A stretch of DNA of 64,000 bases from Chrysomallon squamiferum (GCA_012295275.1 CM022665.1:10307476-10371475), one strand, 5' to 3'. Positions 23,901 to 37,239 are shown, counted from the first letter of the stretch. Numbers and translations: made by a program. Notes: a model not told the origin generated them from the sequence alone.

Positions 23901-24715
23901 TCTGTCGGATTATAAATTTAAATTTAGCCTCTTTTAAATTTTGTTTTTCTTCTAAATATACTAATACAGACAAATCAAATAAATAATTAAATTTTGTTTA
24001 AATTTTTGTGATGGCACTGAATAAAACGCATCACATGATTGTATACCGCAGTACTGTTTTTACAAAACAAAATACAGATTCGACTACAATTACTAAAAAA
24101 AAAAATATGTATACATACATCCACAACCAAACGTAAAATAAGACAACAACAGAAAACTTAAATAAAAACATGCGTAATAATAACACCAAACAACGACTCG
24201 ATAAGTATCATCACACAAAACTTCTTTATGTTATGAAAATGTGTCTAATCACCCATCCCGTATGTAACAAACTGAGCCAAGCGGTGATTTAAAGTTTAAA
24301 AAAGAAGAAAAAGAAAAAAAAAAATCTAGTCTGAGAGATAAAAAGGTAATGGAGACTTGTTTAGCAGACCATATTATGACGGTGTTTATTACGGTTATTA
24401 ACACATTGCTTATTGACATCTCAAGTAAGGCGCAGGACAATGAAAAAAAAAAAAAAAAAAAGCAATAACTGTCATTACGACATTAGAACGTAACGTCGAC
24501 CAATATCTGACGTTAAGGTGTTACGCGGATTTCAAATCCTGGTTTGATTATAGACTTGGATGTCACGATCGATATCATTGTAAGAATATCACAAATGAAG
24601 GAAAATAAAACAGGTACAAAACCAGAAGGTGTTGGTAGTAGAAAAGATCAACTCATGAGGTATGAGCAACACATTTACAATCTCATAGTTATACAGAAAC
24701 AAACAGCAAACAGGG
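23901..24715. other. AT-rich spacer
   Basis: Includes an A-run at about 24444-24462 and GGATTTCAAATCC (24530-24542), a T-arm-like palindrome without a matching tRNA body. No gene is visible. Confidence 0.45.
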
Positions 24716-24718
24716 TAA

Positions 24719-24922
24719 CAACAACAACAATAATAACAATAACAACAACAATAGCAACAGCAACGACAATAACAACAACGCGAACAGTATAGTGCTATTA
24801 CTGCTGCTGTTATTACTACTACTACTGCTGCTACTACCACTACCACTATTACTACTACTACTGCTGCTACTACTACTACCACTATTACTACTACTACTGC
24901 TACTACTACCACTACTACTAGT
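24719..24922. repeat. (ACA/ATA)n then (CTA/CTG/CCA)n trinucleotide arrays
   Basis: ACA/ATA units to about 24780, then over 120 bp of TAC/CTG/CTA/CCA trinucleotides. The poly-Val and poly-Cys minus-strand frames are artefacts. Confidence 0.9.
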
Positions 24923-25316
24923 AAATACCTAATATCCATACACGTTAAAACGTGTTGAAATACCGCTAAGCAAACAGGCAGCTCACAACTACACAATCAA
25001 CACAAGAACAACCTTTTTAAAAGTACACTTATGTTACTGAAGTCCTTTCAGAACATCATTGTGCGTGTGTACGTGCGTGTGAACTGAAGTGAGGCCTTTC
25101 TGTTGAAACAAAGACAAAAGCAATCCCTACAACGAGTGTTAACACAATGCAGTCAGGTAGCTCTGTGACTGTTTTCATGACAAGAGATTATCAGAGATAT
25201 CTGTAAGTTGTCTGAGTAAAACATTTTGAGTACTGAAAGCCCCCGTCACATGAAATATTAATAAGAAATGTGAACCCTTAAACCTGAGAATGAACAAGAC
25301 TAATTATTAGCCGCAA
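24923..25316. other. Unique spacer
   Basis: No repeat, RNA gene or useful open frame seen. Confidence 0.4.
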
Positions 25317-25990
25317 ACAACCGTGTAGGGTCTAATTGTCAAAATGCCAATAACGTCAAGATTTGATGGCAAAAGGGACTGTATGTGTCGTATAGGGTCT
25401 AATTGTCAAAATATGAATAACATCAAGGTTTTATAGTAAAAGGGACTGAATATGTAGGTATAGTGAATATATCGTGTAGAGCCTATTTGTCAAAATGTGA
25501 ATAACGTTAAGATTTGATGATAAAAGGGACTGATTGTGTAGGTACAGTGAATATATCGTGTAGAGTCTATTTGTCAAAATGTGAATGACGTCAAGATTTG
25601 ATGGTAAAAGGGACTGTATGTGTAGATATACTGAATATATCGTGAAGAGGCTATATATCAAAATGCGAATAACGTCAAGATTTGATAGTAAAGAGCAATA
25701 TATGTATATGTATATTTAATACTAGTATATCATTTAGTGTCAAAATGTTGACCATGTAAAACAATTTGAAGGTAAAAGGTTTACTGAATATATTTTGTTA
25801 CTATCAAAATGTGAATAAGTCAGGTAGATCTGAAGATAACATGGACTATATCAGTAGGTTTACTGAATTGAATATATTGTGTAACTGTCAAAAAGTTGAT
25901 CACATAAAGAAGATCTCAAGATAAACGGGAATGTATGTGTGTAAGTGTTCTGAATATTTCGTGTACTTGTGTAAAACGTGAGAAAGTATC
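25317..25990. repeat. Degenerate minisatellite, unit about 84 bp, about 9 copies
   Basis: The core TTTGTCAAAATGTGAATAAC followed by GTCAAGATTTGATGGTAAAA and GGGACTG recurs. The GTCAAAAT anchor lies at about 25338, 25404, 25489, 25573, 25657, 25739, 25803, 25887 and, in variant form, 25970. Spacings are mostly 82-85, with two short units of 64-66 that have lost about 20 bp. The central copies are the best conserved. Confidence 0.9.
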
Positions 25991-26340
25991 TGTACGGCGC
26001 ATCAGAAAACAGTTACGTTAAATCAAGAGGTGGAGAAGAATTACTTCACCTTGTTTGCTTTTCTTCGCAGACATTTCCGAAAGATCCATTATCGCATTCC
26101 ATTTAAGACAAATATTCACACAGGGTGAACTCTTGGGTAGCGCGTTTTATAAGAAAATTAGCTCTCCATTTCTACGAAATGCACCTTCAGCGCAGAATTC
26201 ATATGGAATCTCTCTGAGAATGACTTCACGATCACCAGATGTCATTTCTTGCAGAGAATGTATTCGTAACCTGGCCAATATGATCATTGCAAAGTTCAAC
26301 GTTTCCCATTAGATGTGTTATGTCTGCGATAACTGCGCCA

Positions 26341-26556
26341 TCAGTCCAGTTGTAAACAGTTTGAGTTTGGTAATTGAATTCTGTTTCCCACAGACAACGG
26401 CGAGGTTTCGCTGAAGATTTCGTTGGCAACATCTCGCACTAACAGACCATCAGGGATAACACAGTGACATTCATCAGTGAGGGAGATCAGATCAGTGCAC
26501 ATAATTTGTGTACATTGCCAGAACAGATGGAAGACATAAAACAGATTTTTTTTTTT
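26341..26556 (-). other. Coding-like open frame of about 70 codons, unassigned
   Basis: Read on the minus strand from inside the T-run to a TGA at 26341-26343, the frame has ordinary composition with three cysteines clustered near its middle. A second minus-strand frame (26232-26432) overlaps it in another phase, as if a frameshift separated two parts of an old coding sequence. I recognise no domain. A 16-base T-run lies at the upstream edge. Chance is the default explanation. Confidence 0.15.
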
Positions 26557-26760
26557 TTTTTTTGTGGTGTTGAGATTCGAGTGTATCTATGTGAATAGGC
26601 TACACGTGTTGAGATGTTGAATTTAGTGAAAAACAGATATAAAAACAAACTTATAAATAAATACATGACTCAGACATTTAATAATGATTTTGGGTTTCTT
26701 TGTTTGTTTTAACGATACATCAGCACGCTATGCTTAAGCCGTTATTGGATGGCAAGCATA

Positions 26761-26797
26761 CGGTTATTGTTATTGTTATTATTATTATTATTATTAT

Positions 26798-26836
<39 letters not shown>

Positions 26837-26838
26837 AA
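26761..26838. repeat. (TTA)n then (GTA)n trinucleotide array
   Basis: TTG/TTA units followed by pure TTA and then about 12 AGT/GTA units. It abuts a SINE fragment. Confidence 0.95.
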
Positions 26839-26857
26839 GTATTTCAAAAGATAAGAA

Positions 26858-27030
26858 ATAAAACCCTGCTGCCACTTTATACGTTGTTGTAACATACTCT
26901 ACAGTTTACCAAAGACATACCAGTACAAACCATGGCTTAAAATAAATCAGGTATTTCAACTGAGCAACAAGCGGAATTGAACCTATGACCCAACACGCTT
27001 CAGATTAGTTTACTAAGTCAAATATTTCAC
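26858..27030 (-). mobile_element. Fragment of gastropod tRNA-headed SINE, head and body
   Basis: In antisense order the sequence shows AAACCCTGCTGCCAC, then ACCAAAGACATACCAGTA, then the complement of a tRNA-like head. On the minus strand that head reads GGTCATAGGTTCAATTCC, with GGTTCAATTCC close to a B box, preceded by an A-box-like GACTTAGTAAACTAAT. Block order and spacing match the family at 9331 and 56784 as I recall it, at perhaps 60-65% similarity. Confidence 0.55.
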
Positions 27031-27042
27031 AGAAACCTAATA

Positions 27043-27052
27043 AATTAAAAAA

Positions 27053-27097
<45 letters not shown>

Positions 27098-27103
27098 AAA
27101 TGT
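27043..27103. repeat. (AAAT)n microsatellite
   Basis: AAAT/AATA tetranucleotides, about 60 bp. Confidence 0.95.
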
Positions 27104-27148
27104 TTAATAAAAGATAATGAATTTCTTAATCATCATTTATAAATGATA

Positions 27149-27168
27149 ACAACAACAACAACAACAAC

Positions 27169-27200
<32 letters not shown>
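27149..27200. repeat. (ACA)n(ATA)n and A-run
   Basis: ACA trinucleotides change to ATA, then end in poly-A. Confidence 0.9.
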
Positions 27201-27203
<3 letters not shown>

Positions 27204-27600
27204 ACAAATTATATATAATTTACCAGTTTTCGGAATAAACAAAACAATTTTTTGTTTTGCTATCATTTTGCTCGTCACGACCGTTAATTCAAGCACTATT
27301 ACAGTTACCTAACACACCGATCATCCTGTTTGTAAAAGTAATCAGAACGACACGTAGACAAATCAACACACTGATAAAGAATTCCCAGAGGGTCACCGAA
27401 TCGCAGTTAGTAATCAAAAAATCCATTAGCTTATAGCACGGTTTGACGCATCCCGGCCCCAGAGGCAGTGAGGGTGGGGTCAGACGTAAACATTATCTTG
27501 TCTTTGTGTGTACAGATCATGGCGTGACACCTAAACAAACAAACAAACCCAAATATATGAACAAATCAAACAGGGATGTAAACGAATGTACTCATTAAAA
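27201..27600. other. Unique spacer
   Basis: Contains a short GC-richer patch at about 27440-27485. No exon is supported. Confidence 0.4.
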
Positions 27601-27602
27601 TA

Positions 27603-27603
<1 letters not shown>

Positions 27604-27635
<32 letters not shown>

Positions 27636-27912
27636 AAATATACATCCACGTGTATGTGTATGGGTGTGTGTCTGTATGTGTGTACGTTACATATATATGT
27701 GTATGTATATTCGTGCTTTTATGTGTATAAGTACATATATAAGCAAATACATATTTGTATACATTAATATGTGTGTGTGTGTGTGCGCATTCATACATAC
27801 ACAGATACACACACATACAGACACATACGTACATACATACATACATACATGCATATATATATATATATACACACACATGAGTGTGTGTGTGTGTTGTGCG
27901 CGTGAGAGAGTA
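27604..27912. repeat. (GT)n, GTAT, CATA and TA mixed array
   Basis: (GT)n at about 27604-27633, imperfect TGTA repeats, (CATA)n at about 27829-27850, a TA run, then GT at 27877-27895. The Cys/Val and His/Thr frames are repeat translations. Confidence 0.85.
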
Positions 27913-28387
27913 ATTTGCTTTATTATATACAACGATGTTTATACCGAAAGAGAAAGTATTTTAATGTGCTCCTAATTGCGACCAGTTCAGCGAAGACCAA
28001 GTCGCGTGTCTCGGGTGCTGTCGATGGTGATGCTGTTCACGCAGATGTTTTAATCTGTGTTATGGTATTTGAACACGAGACCCGCTACTCTACACCACAG
28101 AAATCAGCCGATGGTCGTGTTTTTGCACAGGCGGAATGTAGTTAAGAAATACCTAACATTTTTAACACGAGCTAACGTGGAAACCAAATGATTGTCAGTT
28201 CTTCATCATCCGTGTCACTTCGTATTTAATTACACGAGCAGGTTATATAGATAATACAGAAACTGTTGCATTGCGAAGGTGAGAGATATATGTTTAGATA
28301 GTAGCCTCGTGTTAAGGCTTATCGGTATGTCTGAGTAAGAACATGTAAGATAGCTGTTATCTGGATTAATCATTAAAGCTGAAAGTC
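27913..28387. other. Unique spacer with a CpG-containing patch
   Basis: Sequence at about 27975-28145 is less AT-rich and open on + (27915-28145), but no protein family is recognised. Confidence 0.35.
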
Positions 28388-28715
28388 AGAACAGAGTCAA
28401 AATATGGCGGCCTATTTCGTTACTAGACAAAATATGACGGCCAAAGTTTGACCTGTAGACAAAATATGGCGGATAAAGTTTGATTTCTAGACAAAACTGG
28501 GGGCCAGAGTTTGATTTCTAGACAAAATAAGGCTGTCCACTTTCTTTCTAGATATAATAATATAAATTTGTAGTTAAAATATAATGGACCGCTGTCTTTC
28601 TAGATGTAATACATTTTTCTTTCTAGATATGTAGTACTGGGGCCATTTTTATTTTAATGTTGTGAGCTTTTTACTTTCTAAACAAATATGGACCCTCTTT
28701 GCTTTCAAATAAAAA
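28388..28715. repeat. Degenerate minisatellite, unit about 31 bp, about 9-10 copies
   Basis: The unit resembles CTAGACAAAATATGGCGGCC followed by AAAGTTTGATTT. The GACAAAAT-like anchor recurs at about 28396, 28426, 28458, 28490, 28521, 28551, 28573, 28603 and 28626. The first five copies are clear and the rest are increasingly diverged. Confidence 0.85.
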
Positions 28716-28804
28716 TATTGTGATGCTCTTCACATTTAACATGGCAACTACAGGAGGACAAAGTCCAATCATGACCTCACAAACCGTGTCAGATGCCGAT
28801 TTAT

Positions 28805-28915
28805 GCATATATATATGTATGTATGTATGATGTATGTATATATGTGATGTATGTTTGCATGTATGCATATATGAATGCATGTATACTTTTGTGTGTATGT
28901 ACGTATGTCAGTAAA
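28805..28915. repeat. (TATG)n-derived region
   Basis: TATG/TGTA tetranucleotide repeats with TGATG and TGCA interruptions. Confidence 0.85.
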
Positions 28916-29290
28916 CACACAGTATATAATGTTAAGGATGTATTTATCTCTGTCTTATCTACATACACTTATTTGCTTATGTTTGTGCATGTTTTCGGTG
29001 AAGGCAAGCAAACAAAAGGTATTGGTATGTATTGTGATAATGTATTTTACAAGATCACGTTCCGCTGTGAGTGATTTACTTAGATAACAAATTTCCCATC
29101 ACTGACTGACACTTACTACTACAGTTTCCAATCAGACAGATGTATTTCTGAGTCAGGTCCAGACAGGATCGCTGGATGCCGCGAAATACTTGAAGTGATA
29201 TTATGAAATATTTTGCTGTTACGTGCGCATAAACACTGACATCCATTAGTCTCAGATATACACTCAGCAAATATACGCATGTACATACAT
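28916..29290. other. Unique spacer
   Basis: No marked repeat or exon seen. The frames entering from flanking TATG repeats do not continue as recognisable protein. Confidence 0.4.
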
Positions 29291-29515
29291 TAATATATAT
29301 ACGAGTGTGTGTGTGTGAGTGAGTGTTTGTGTCTAAGTGTTTATGTATATGCTTGTATATATATGTGTATATGCTTGTATATATATATATATATATATAT
29401 ACATACATACATGCACTGACACGCATACATACATACATGCACACATACCCTCACATATACACATACACATGTATATGGACTCACATACACATATATACAC
29501 ATACATACTGAAAAT
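29291..29515. repeat. GT/TATG then TA then CATA array
   Basis: GT-rich and TATG repeats on the left, (TA)n at about 29378-29400, then CATA/CACA repeats. The two halves are complementary around the TA core, so the whole can fold as one large imperfect hairpin. Confidence 0.85.
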
Positions 29516-30356
29516 ATAGATGTAAAGGTCTACTGTTTAGGTCGTCAGTCTGTTTATTTTAAATATATATCGATTTAGCGTCATAACGTACTTAAATCTT
29601 CGTTCACGTGTACTTTGCACTGGGTACACTGACAAAATAGTGATTCCTTTGGTAACTAAGCTTAATTATGCACGTATTTATTAAACTCACTTTTTTGATT
29701 TGAGCACTAAATGTTTTAATATGAAAACTAAATAAAGAAAGTCTCTGACAAATTATATTCAGTGATTGCAGATTAGTGAAAATAATCTCTGTATTTATAA
29801 ACTAATACGTTATTTAGTGGAACGACTATTTGCGTAAGAAGGTTAATTAACAGTTGTTCGAAGAAATGAATTTAATATTTGGTTAACCCCAACACACCTA
29901 ACTTAATTAACGATTTATAAATGGACAGACCTGTTACTTAGTATAGAAAGTAATCACTCTACTTCTTTCTCAAGTATCGCAAATATCTTAACAATGAAAC
30001 AAAGATATTTTTGTAAATATTAAACTGTAATGGATACATTTTTAAAGTTAACAGATTTTGCTAAATTCGTATTGATTAGTAGCACAAAAAAATGTTTTTA
30101 TTTGCACCTTCCCACAAACAGGGAAATATATGTCATAGTTTTCGTTTCATAAACTATACAGTGTATGGTAATATAATGTGAAAAGTAAAACTGATGGAGA
30201 TAAAATATGATTAGACATTTTATCAAAGAATGAATGGATAGGTTAATCATATAGACCATCTCCGTAAATATTTTTATATTAATATTTATTATGTACAAGG
30301 CTAGCGTTTTACAATATTATTCTAGTTTTTTTTGTATTTTTTTAATAAATATTTTT
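29516..30356. other. AT-rich spacer
   Basis: No microsatellite of note, no gene. Short TTAATTAA and TTTAAT motifs are frequent. Confidence 0.5.
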
Positions 30357-30530
30357 ATAAATATTACAGAGCAGTAGTTAGAAAGGGAAAAGTGCAGTGA
30401 ACACACATAGGATTAATTCAATGACTCATTACTTATCAAGTTTAAAATACTGTTCTTTACTGCCAAATGTACATTTGTTTTTAAATAATACAGAGCGATG
30501 GTTAGAATAGGAAATGGACTGGTACACACT
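30357..30530. repeat. Two-copy degenerate direct repeat, offset about 124 bp
   Basis: AAATATTACAGAGCAGTAGT at 30359 and AAATAATACAGAGCGATGGT at 30483 begin blocks of about 48 bp that continue in register through TTAGAA, GGAAA and ACACAC. The sequence between them shows no further clear copy. Confidence 0.6.
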
Positions 30531-30821
30531 CAGCAAAGCAAATGTTATATTTATTGGAGGCAACAAAATCAGAAACGTTGATTGCAAAACCAATTAGTTA
30601 TGTTACAAATAACAGGGTGCTGACCGCTTTCATATCATGTCATTGATTCTCCTGTAACGTTTTGCTATGAACTGGCATCTGAATTCTTTTTCTTTACAAA
30701 GGAAAAACAAAACAAAGAAAAGCAGACTGTCGTTCAACTCGTCATTGATTAACATTACCTCACTCCACCTATAATAATGCATTATCGTATCACAAGGTTC
30801 GCTGACATAAATTTGAAATAA

Positions 30822-30823
30822 AG

Positions 30824-30856
<33 letters not shown>
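30822..30856. repeat. Poly-A run
   Basis: More than 30 consecutive A. It could be an old retroposon tail, but no element body is recognised upstream. Confidence 0.95.
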
Positions 30857-30858
<2 letters not shown>

Positions 30859-30889
30859 AGCGTTTGCTGAAATTGTTTCCGCGTATCCT

Positions 30890-31350
30890 AGATACATATC
30901 ACAAATGTTTATCATCGTCATGACAACAAGCAGATACAAATACGCATCTTACTTATTGGAAATAAAGGCAAATCCGCTAGCCGGATCTAACATCGCTTTG
31001 TTCATAAATTCAGTAATTCCGTCCACCCGTTCTCTCGTAATTACGATCAGCTTCGCGTCGGTCGTAAGTATACGCGAAACGTTCTGGATGTGACATTTCT
31101 CTCATGCAGTATTGATAGGCGAGATTGGTCGAAGCCATTAATGATGCATTCGTTATTCCTACTATTTAAAAGGGCAAGCACAGTGAGTTATTAATATTAC
31201 TGCCTTGACATCATTAGTACACTTAACACTGATGGCTTCATGCCAGCATTGTGTCGGCTAAGACGTGTTGGGTTCCACAGAACACGACTTCGCTCTAACG
31301 CCAACATAATCGAGATGACATACAGTGGTACAGACTGTGGACTTGTGTCT
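30890..31350. other. Non-repetitive island, possible conserved non-coding element
   Basis: About 460 bp of balanced composition with many CpGs and homeodomain-like CCATTAATGATGCATT near 31135. A 62-codon frame (30905-31093) contains a donor-like CGGTCGTAAGTA near 31070, but no acceptor or domain supports an exon. Confidence 0.35.
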
Positions 31351-31680
31351 GATAGATAGATACTCTATAAACAATAGGTCTGCGTAAATGTTTTCATTTC
31401 GCTTTTTTTTTCTTCTCAACAACATAAATAACAATCAATGATTGTAGATGTGTTTAACAAATTGTGTTTGATTGTTTATGTAAATGTTTGTGTGTACATA
31501 TTTAAATAAATAGATAAAACATAAGACGTAGATGGATAGACAGAGGGGCTGGAGGAAAAGTGTGAATAAGAAAAAAATAATGCGTGAAAGAGTGAGAGAA
31601 AAGGAAAATAAGAAAGACAGATGAGAGTGAGATTTCTGCTGATCACGCTTGAAATATCTGTATAATTTTGTGAAGTATGT

Positions 31681-32769
<1,089 letters not shown>

Positions 32770-33210
32770 GTAATTGCAACAGTTGAACCCGCTATTAACC
32801 TTGCCGTCAGGTAATGTACGAGGGGAAACAAACAACATTAACTTGCAGTGCGAATCGATAACAATACTTATTAATCCCATTAGCTCTTGTTTAATAAATA
32901 CACTGATCCAGGGGGGATCAACTCATGACAGTGATCCTATTGTCCGAAGAATGTTTGCTGTCCATGTGGATACACAGAAATATCTACCTAATGTCGCTAT
33001 TGATTTAATGGTGTCCGTTGTCAATCGGCTTTGGCGGGAAGCTCGAGACGAGATCTGACGAGAACAGACGAACTGATACTTTCATCCAATACCGCCATTC
33101 GACTGAAAACCAGTCAAGACAATTCACTGGCTATGTAACAAGAAAGGCGGCAAAGTCAAGACAAAACAAGTCTGAAGATTTTATTGAAAGATTAACAATA
33201 GACGGAGGAT
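32770..33210. other. Non-repetitive island with two short overlapping frames
   Basis: About 440 bp of balanced sequence. Frames at 32774-33058 and 33018-33212 are open on + but recall no family. Homeodomain-like (CCCATTAG, TTATTAATCC) and SOX-like (AACAATA, ATTGTCC) motifs favour a regulatory reading. Confidence 0.3.
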
Positions 33211-34712
<1,502 letters not shown>

Positions 34713-35653
34713 TATGTAAACCTGTTTATGCAGGTCTATATATCTATAATATATCATTCGTATGCACACATAAAAAATATTGTAGCAGGCTTTCCTGTGA
34801 TTAATAATTATGCCAGGAAGTTCATTCGGTAATATATTATCTCCAACTCTATATTAATTAGTTTATTACAAACAACAATTTATTTATTTATTTAATTATT
34901 AAGTAATTTATTTGTATTTTATTATGGGTAATAAATTAAGTCGCAAAATTGACATAATACAATCTTCTCATTTTTCTTAATTTGTACATTTTATTCTTGT
35001 TTATATTTACTTTTGAATCGGATCATTTTAAGGCCGGTGTGTGTGTGGGTGGGTGGGGGGAAATATAAACAAAACAACAACAGAAAGATGAAAATAGCCC
35101 ATCAGTGTTTATCGTCAATTTTCTTTCTCACGATGACCAGTTACTTACTGTCCATCATTATCGCAGATGTTTTACCCAGCTTTCGGTGGACGTTTTGTTG
35201 TTATTATCATTCCGATACAAAAGTGCCGAGCAGGTGAAAACGTAAGCTGAACAGTTTTCCCGCTTTTTACGCCCGTCGAGAATGAACATGTTGTTGTGTG
35301 TAAAGTTCCCACAGATTTGTATCAATCTTTTCTTTTTTTTTTTTTTTTTTTTTTCGTCTCACCTCAGAGGTGACTAGCAAAATGACCGATATCGCACACC
35401 ACCTGTTCCCAGTTTGGTCAATGGGCTTGCAGCCCGCGAAGATCCACCATCTTGATACTTCTGCAGTCAGTGAATGAACAGATCTTTTTTTGGCGCGAAC
35501 GACAGGAAATTAACAGACTTGTTGTTAAGGTTTATTGAACTTCGTACATGCAAGACATGGGGAATATATATTGTCTTGAATTTTTTTGATTTTTTTTGAA
35601 TTTTTAAATGTGGTTTTTGCGCCAATTTTTTTTTTCTTCAAATTTTTAAAATC

Positions 35654-35656
<3 letters not shown>
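34713..35656. other. AT-rich spacer
   Basis: Contains TTTA repeats near 34880, a T-run at about 35332-35354, a perfect 15-bp palindrome (35359-35373, TCACCTC A GAGGTGA) and T-rich sequence to 35650. The patch at 35360-35480 is less AT-rich. No gene is supported. Confidence 0.45.

Positions 35657-35747
<91 letters not shown>
35657..35747. repeat. (GT)n(GC)n alternating purine-pyrimidine tract
   Basis: About 83 bp of pure GT ending in GCGCGCGCG. Both parts favour left-handed Z-DNA, and the GC end would be the easiest nucleation point. Confidence 0.98.
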
Positions 35748-35748
<1 letters not shown>

Positions 35749-35981
35749 TAAATATGTATTATACTTTGTAAAGATTTTTGTAGGGAAAAATTAATGCATG
35801 TTAATGACCTTTACATTCGGTGTTGGACTAAGTAGATACTGATTTATACTAACTGCTTTGTGTGTTTGTGAGTGAATCGTGATATGCATTCTAAATGTGA
35901 CAGATAATGTTTTCGTTTGCTGATATTCTTAACAACTAATTAAATACAGGACATCTGATATAGTTCAGCTTTTTCGTACAA

Positions 35982-36013
<32 letters not shown>

Positions 36014-36210
36014 TTAGATATACATATTACACATCCTTCTCCTCATCATCATTATTTTTGCTAAACGCTAATTAATTTGCTATTTTATTTTTACTTACTT
36101 AATTTTTTAATGTGTTTACGCACCCACACACATTTGCATTCACACCACACACGCATACATATCAAATGAATTAGCTTTTAGTATTCATAACAATAACGTC
36201 ATTAGAATTC

Positions 36211-36241
<31 letters not shown>

Positions 36242-36309
36242 TCAGCTTTCCATCTTTCGTGATCATGTTTTGACTAAGTATAATTTTTCCATACTTAATT
36301 ACGGGTTTC
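35748..36309. other. AT-rich spacer
   Basis: T-runs near 35980-36015 and (TA)n at about 36219-36241. No gene is visible. Confidence 0.5.
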
Positions 36310-36560
36310 TTTGGCCTGTAGAAATTTTCCCACAGGAACAAACGATGTCGAGGCTGTGCCCCCCGATTTCCACAAAACTATCACAGAACGATAATTAGAC
36401 TGCCTTCTCTTCCATTGTCGCAACAATAAACATGCAAATAATTGCTCAATGCAGCCGTGGTCCGCTCTCCAAATTGCTACGTATCCATCTTACCTGTCAG
36501 GTGCTTGCTTTAAAGTCTACCTGAAGGCGATGATCAAAGATGCTGGGCCCAGCTTAAACG
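36310..36560. promoter_or_regulatory. Candidate enhancer-like island with SOX, FOX, OCT, E-box and TCF motifs
   Basis: A 250-bp non-repetitive patch. ATTGT (36414-36418), AACAAT (36422-36427), ATAAACA (36426-36432) and ATGCAAAT (36432-36439) match SOX, SOX, forkhead and POU/octamer sites in direct succession. ACCTGTCAGGT (36492-36502) is a perfect interrupted palindrome containing an E-box edge. GATCAAAG (36532-36539) matches TCF/LEF. The clustering is suggestive but unproven. Confidence 0.3.
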
Positions 36561-36985
36561 ACGTCGTCCGTCCATAAATACGTATAACCACACACTGTGA
36601 CCGCACTTGTTTTTATTTGAATTACAAATCCAGGCCTGATCGCAGGACACAAAACCAATGTCTTACCTAATGTAGTAGTAATTACTGTGGCAAATTGTTT
36701 CTGGTCTCCTCGCTTTTATTTTTTTTTTTTTTTTTTTTTTTTTTTCTTGATACCTGCAGGGCACTGTTTATTGTTAGGCTTTGAAAGTGTATTGTTTTAT
36801 AAATGGAGGTTAGTTAGTGCAAAACAAACATTAAAAAACGTGTGTGTGTGTTCCCTTTCTAACTTTATGTACACATTTATACGTATGTGTGTTTTACTAC
36901 GTTAACAACAAGACCAGCATGAGGCTTATTATACCTTTATATCCGTCTGTCTATCTGTCGAATGTATGAATATGTATAGGTATGA
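36561..36985. other. Unique spacer with T-run
   Basis: T-run at about 36719-36745. No exon is supported. Confidence 0.45.
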
Positions 36986-36987
36986 TG

Positions 36988-36990
<3 letters not shown>

Positions 36991-37040
<50 letters not shown>

Positions 37041-37140
37041 GTCTGTCTGTCTGTCTGTCTGTCTATCTCTATCTCTCTTCTATTTATCTGTCTGTCTGTC
37101 TGTCTACCTATCTGTTTATCTATATCTGTGTGTCTGTGTG
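36991..37140. repeat. (TA)n then (GTCT)n array
   Basis: (AT)n at 36991-37032, (GTCT)n at about 37041-37064, then imperfect TCTG/TCTA units to about 37140. Confidence 0.92.
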
Positions 37141-37239
37141 TGTACGTATGCCTGATTATGGAAACGACAAATGGAAGTAAAATAAAAGAACAAGAATGAA
37201 AGTAATGATAGAAAATCACATGTAATCACATAATTATCT

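Noticed and set aside
24530-24542. T-arm-like GGATTTCAAATCC
   Set aside because: No D-arm or anticodon arm upstream; a chance palindrome is more likely.
24589-24996. 135-codon Val/Cys-rich minus frame
   Set aside because: Translation of TAC/CTG trinucleotide repeats.
25317-25990. CRISPR-like array of spaced repeats
   Set aside because: Repeat cores are not identical, the supposed spacers resemble one another, no cas genes exist and the sequence is eukaryotic.
26050-26075. Splice-acceptor-like TTTGCTTTTCTTCGCAG before an open frame at 26055-26312
   Set aside because: No branch point, donor or homologous protein could be shown; acceptor-like strings are frequent in pyrimidine-rich DNA.
31060-31075. 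Donor-like CGGTCGTAAGTA at the end of a 62-codon frame
   Set aside because: No upstream acceptor and no recognisable peptide.
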